Below are positions 6,392 through 7,227 of a stretch of 7,227 bases of DNA, in pieces. The DNA is from DASXRC01 sp036506795 (GTDB taxonomy: Bacteria; Actinomycetota; Actinomycetes; Mycobacteriales; Micromonosporaceae). The stretch spans positions 1 to 7,227 of the forward strand of contig DASXRC010000110.1 in assembly GCA_036506795.1 (NCBI GenBank), read 5' to 3'. A model generated the notes under the pieces. The model searched no databases, had not been told where the DNA came from, and worked only from the letters and a program-made list of their open reading frames with translations. Each line of letters starts with the position of its first letter. The stretch's first letter is position 1. The position numbers were made by a program, and so were the translations under genes.

Positions 6392-6982
6392 TCAGGTACC
6401 CGGCCGTGACACCGGTGCCGCGAGTTCCGTGACGAGCGGCCCGGCCTGTGGCGGCCATTCGCAGAGCAGGGCACAGCTCGAGCCGTCGCCGAACGACAAC
6501 TCGAACCGCCCGCGGCGCAAGACGCCGCGCGGTGTCCGCACCGCACCGCGCAGGACCGCCCGCGGCCACTCGCCCACGACGACCCCGCTCTCGGTGACGT
6601 GGCCGCCGTCCGCGGTCTGCTCGGTACGCCCCGTCGGACGCAACCCGACGACGATGAGCCGCTGGGCGGTTACCGCCAGCGCGGACCTCGTCATCTGCTC
6701 GTCCACCACGGCGTACACGTCGCGGGCCAGGCACCGGTCCGGCCCGACGACGGCGTACCCCCAGGTGAGCCGGCGCACCAGGTGGCCGGGGTCGCCGTCG
6801 AGGCCGAACCAGCCGAGCGGGTTGACCAGGCCGGCCAGCTCGCGGCCGAGCGGGATGCGCTCGGTGACACCCGGATCGGTGCGGACGCGGGCCGCGAGGC
6901 GCAGCTGTTCACCCGAGCGCAGCAGGGGCCGGACCACGGGAGCCAGCAGCGCGGTAGGGTCCCCAGGCATGGCGCCCAGCAT
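6392..6982 (-). CDS. Hypothetical protein, possibly PH-like, next to type VII secretion targets
   Basis: 196 residues from ATG 6982; an ATG at 6970 giving 192 residues is equally possible, and neither has a clear Shine-Dalgarno. I do not recognise a named family. The protein is soluble, with no signal peptide or membrane helix. Near the N-terminus is LLRSGEQLRLAARV; mid-protein is SALAVTAQRLIVVG, resembling the strand 'LTxxRLIvv' common in bacterial PH-like domains. The C-terminal third alternates short strands (RGRFELSFGDGSSCALL) and ends in a likely helix, again a PH-like layout. It is the first gene of the minus-strand set with the EspC-like and WXG genes, separated from them by 18 bases, and diverges from the YbaB gene. 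The PH-like fold is an inference; binding partner and function are unknown. Confidence 0.65.
   Translation of the reverse strand: MLGAMPGDPTALLAPVVRPLLRSGEQLRLAARVRTDPGVTERIPLGRELAGLVNPLGWFGLDGDPGHLVRRLTWGYAVVGPDRCLARDVYAVVDEQMTRSALAVTAQRLIVVGLRPTGRTEQTADGGHVTESGVVVGEWPRAVLRGAVRTPRGVLRRGRFELSFGDGSSCALLCEWPPQAGPLVTELAAPVSRPGT
6932..6960 (+). promoter_or_regulatory. Candidate promoter of the YbaB-family gene
   Basis: TAGGGT (6955-6960) fits the actinobacterial TANNNT -10 pattern, and a partial -35 GACCAC (6932-6937) lies 17 bases upstream. Transcription would start near 6967, leaving a leader of about 54 bases before GTG 7021. The promoter lies inside the 5' end of the divergent PH-like gene. 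The -35 match is weak. Confidence 0.35.
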
Positions 6983-7020
6983 GCCATCGCGCGGGCGGCT
7001 CGAGGAAGGGGGCGGGCGAC

Positions 7021-7227
7021 GTGGGTGACATCAACAGCCTCGGCGAGCTGGTCGATTACGCGCAGCGTCAGGTCGAACGGCTCACCGAGATGCAGGCCCA
7101 CCTGGCCGAGCAGTACGCCGAGGCGACCTCGCCGCGCGGCCACGTGCGAGCCCGCACCGGCCCTGGCGGCACGCTCCAGGAGCTCCACATTGGACCGGAC
7201 GCGCTACGGCTCACCACCGATCAGCTC
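7021..7227 (+). CDS. YbaB/EbfC-family protein, 5' part (runs off the window)
   Basis: The first 69 codons of an open frame that continues past the right edge. The translation begins VGDINSLGELVDYAQRQ, with a charged amphipathic helix (about 5-35), then HVRARTGPGGTLQELHIGP (about 41-59) and ALRL. The helix followed by 'vrAtvgpgGrl.dl.idp.al.l' is characteristic of actinobacterial YbaB/EbfC-family proteins, which form small dimers; some bind DNA. Such paralogues often stand beside WXG100/ESX-substrate genes in actinobacteria, which fits this position. GTG 7021 is preceded by GGAAGGGGG (7004-7012) with an 8-base gap. The gene diverges from the PH-like gene with only 38 bases between the start codons. 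It is cut by the window, so full length and C-terminal extensions are unknown. Confidence 0.8.
   Translation, partial: MGDINSLGELVDYAQRQVERLTEMQAHLAEQYAEATSPRGHVRARTGPGGTLQELHIGPDALRLTTDQL

Noticed and set aside
1..7227. CRISPR arrays, tRNA or rRNA genes, insertion sequences
   Set aside because: I looked for spaced direct repeats, tRNA-like cloverleaf motifs and transposase motifs or terminal inverted repeats, and saw none.

Overview
The window is very GC-rich and uses GTG as well as ATG starts. It combines actinobacterial families: HelD-type RNA polymerase remodelling helicase, WXG100/EspC-like type VII secretion substrates and a YbaB paralogue. Together these point to a filamentous actinobacterium, plausibly Micromonosporaceae. 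The lineage is inferred from protein style only, because there is no rRNA here.

Layout: (1) Positions 1-121 are 5' flank with an 8-bp hairpin. (2) On the plus strand, 122-2176 encodes a complete HelD/HelR-like UvrD-type helicase. (3) Convergent to it and only 20 bp away is a three-gene vitamin B12 import operon on the minus strand, read from right to left: btuF (lipoprotein), btuC (permease), btuD (ATPase). The genes are joined by 4-base GTGA and ATGA stop/start overlaps. (4) The 238-base leader between btuF and the next gene holds a cobalamin riboswitch on the minus strand (about 5118-5268) with a recognisable core and B12 box. Nearer btuF, a predicted hairpin covers half of the btuF Shine-Dalgarno sequence. 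The riboswitch supports cobalamin, rather than haem or siderophore, as the substrate. (5) Further right, also on the minus strand, is a compact gene set (6982 to 5277): a PH-like protein of unknown role, an EspC-like type VII secretion target with a C-terminal YxxxD signal, and a 262-aa WXG-type protein with a hydrophobic middle and an unassigned C-terminal half. (6) Divergent from that set, at the right edge, is the start of a YbaB/EbfC-family gene.

The B12 operon reads as a self-regulated importer: low cobalamin would expose the btuF ribosome site, and translation of btuC and btuD would follow by coupling. The secretion set looks like a substrate pair, one partner carrying the WXG turn and the other the YxxxD signal. 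No secretion machinery (EccC ATPase, EccD, EccE, mycosin) is in view. The riboswitch begins almost directly after the stop codon of the WXG gene, so the B12 operon must use a promoter inside that gene or receive readthrough from it.
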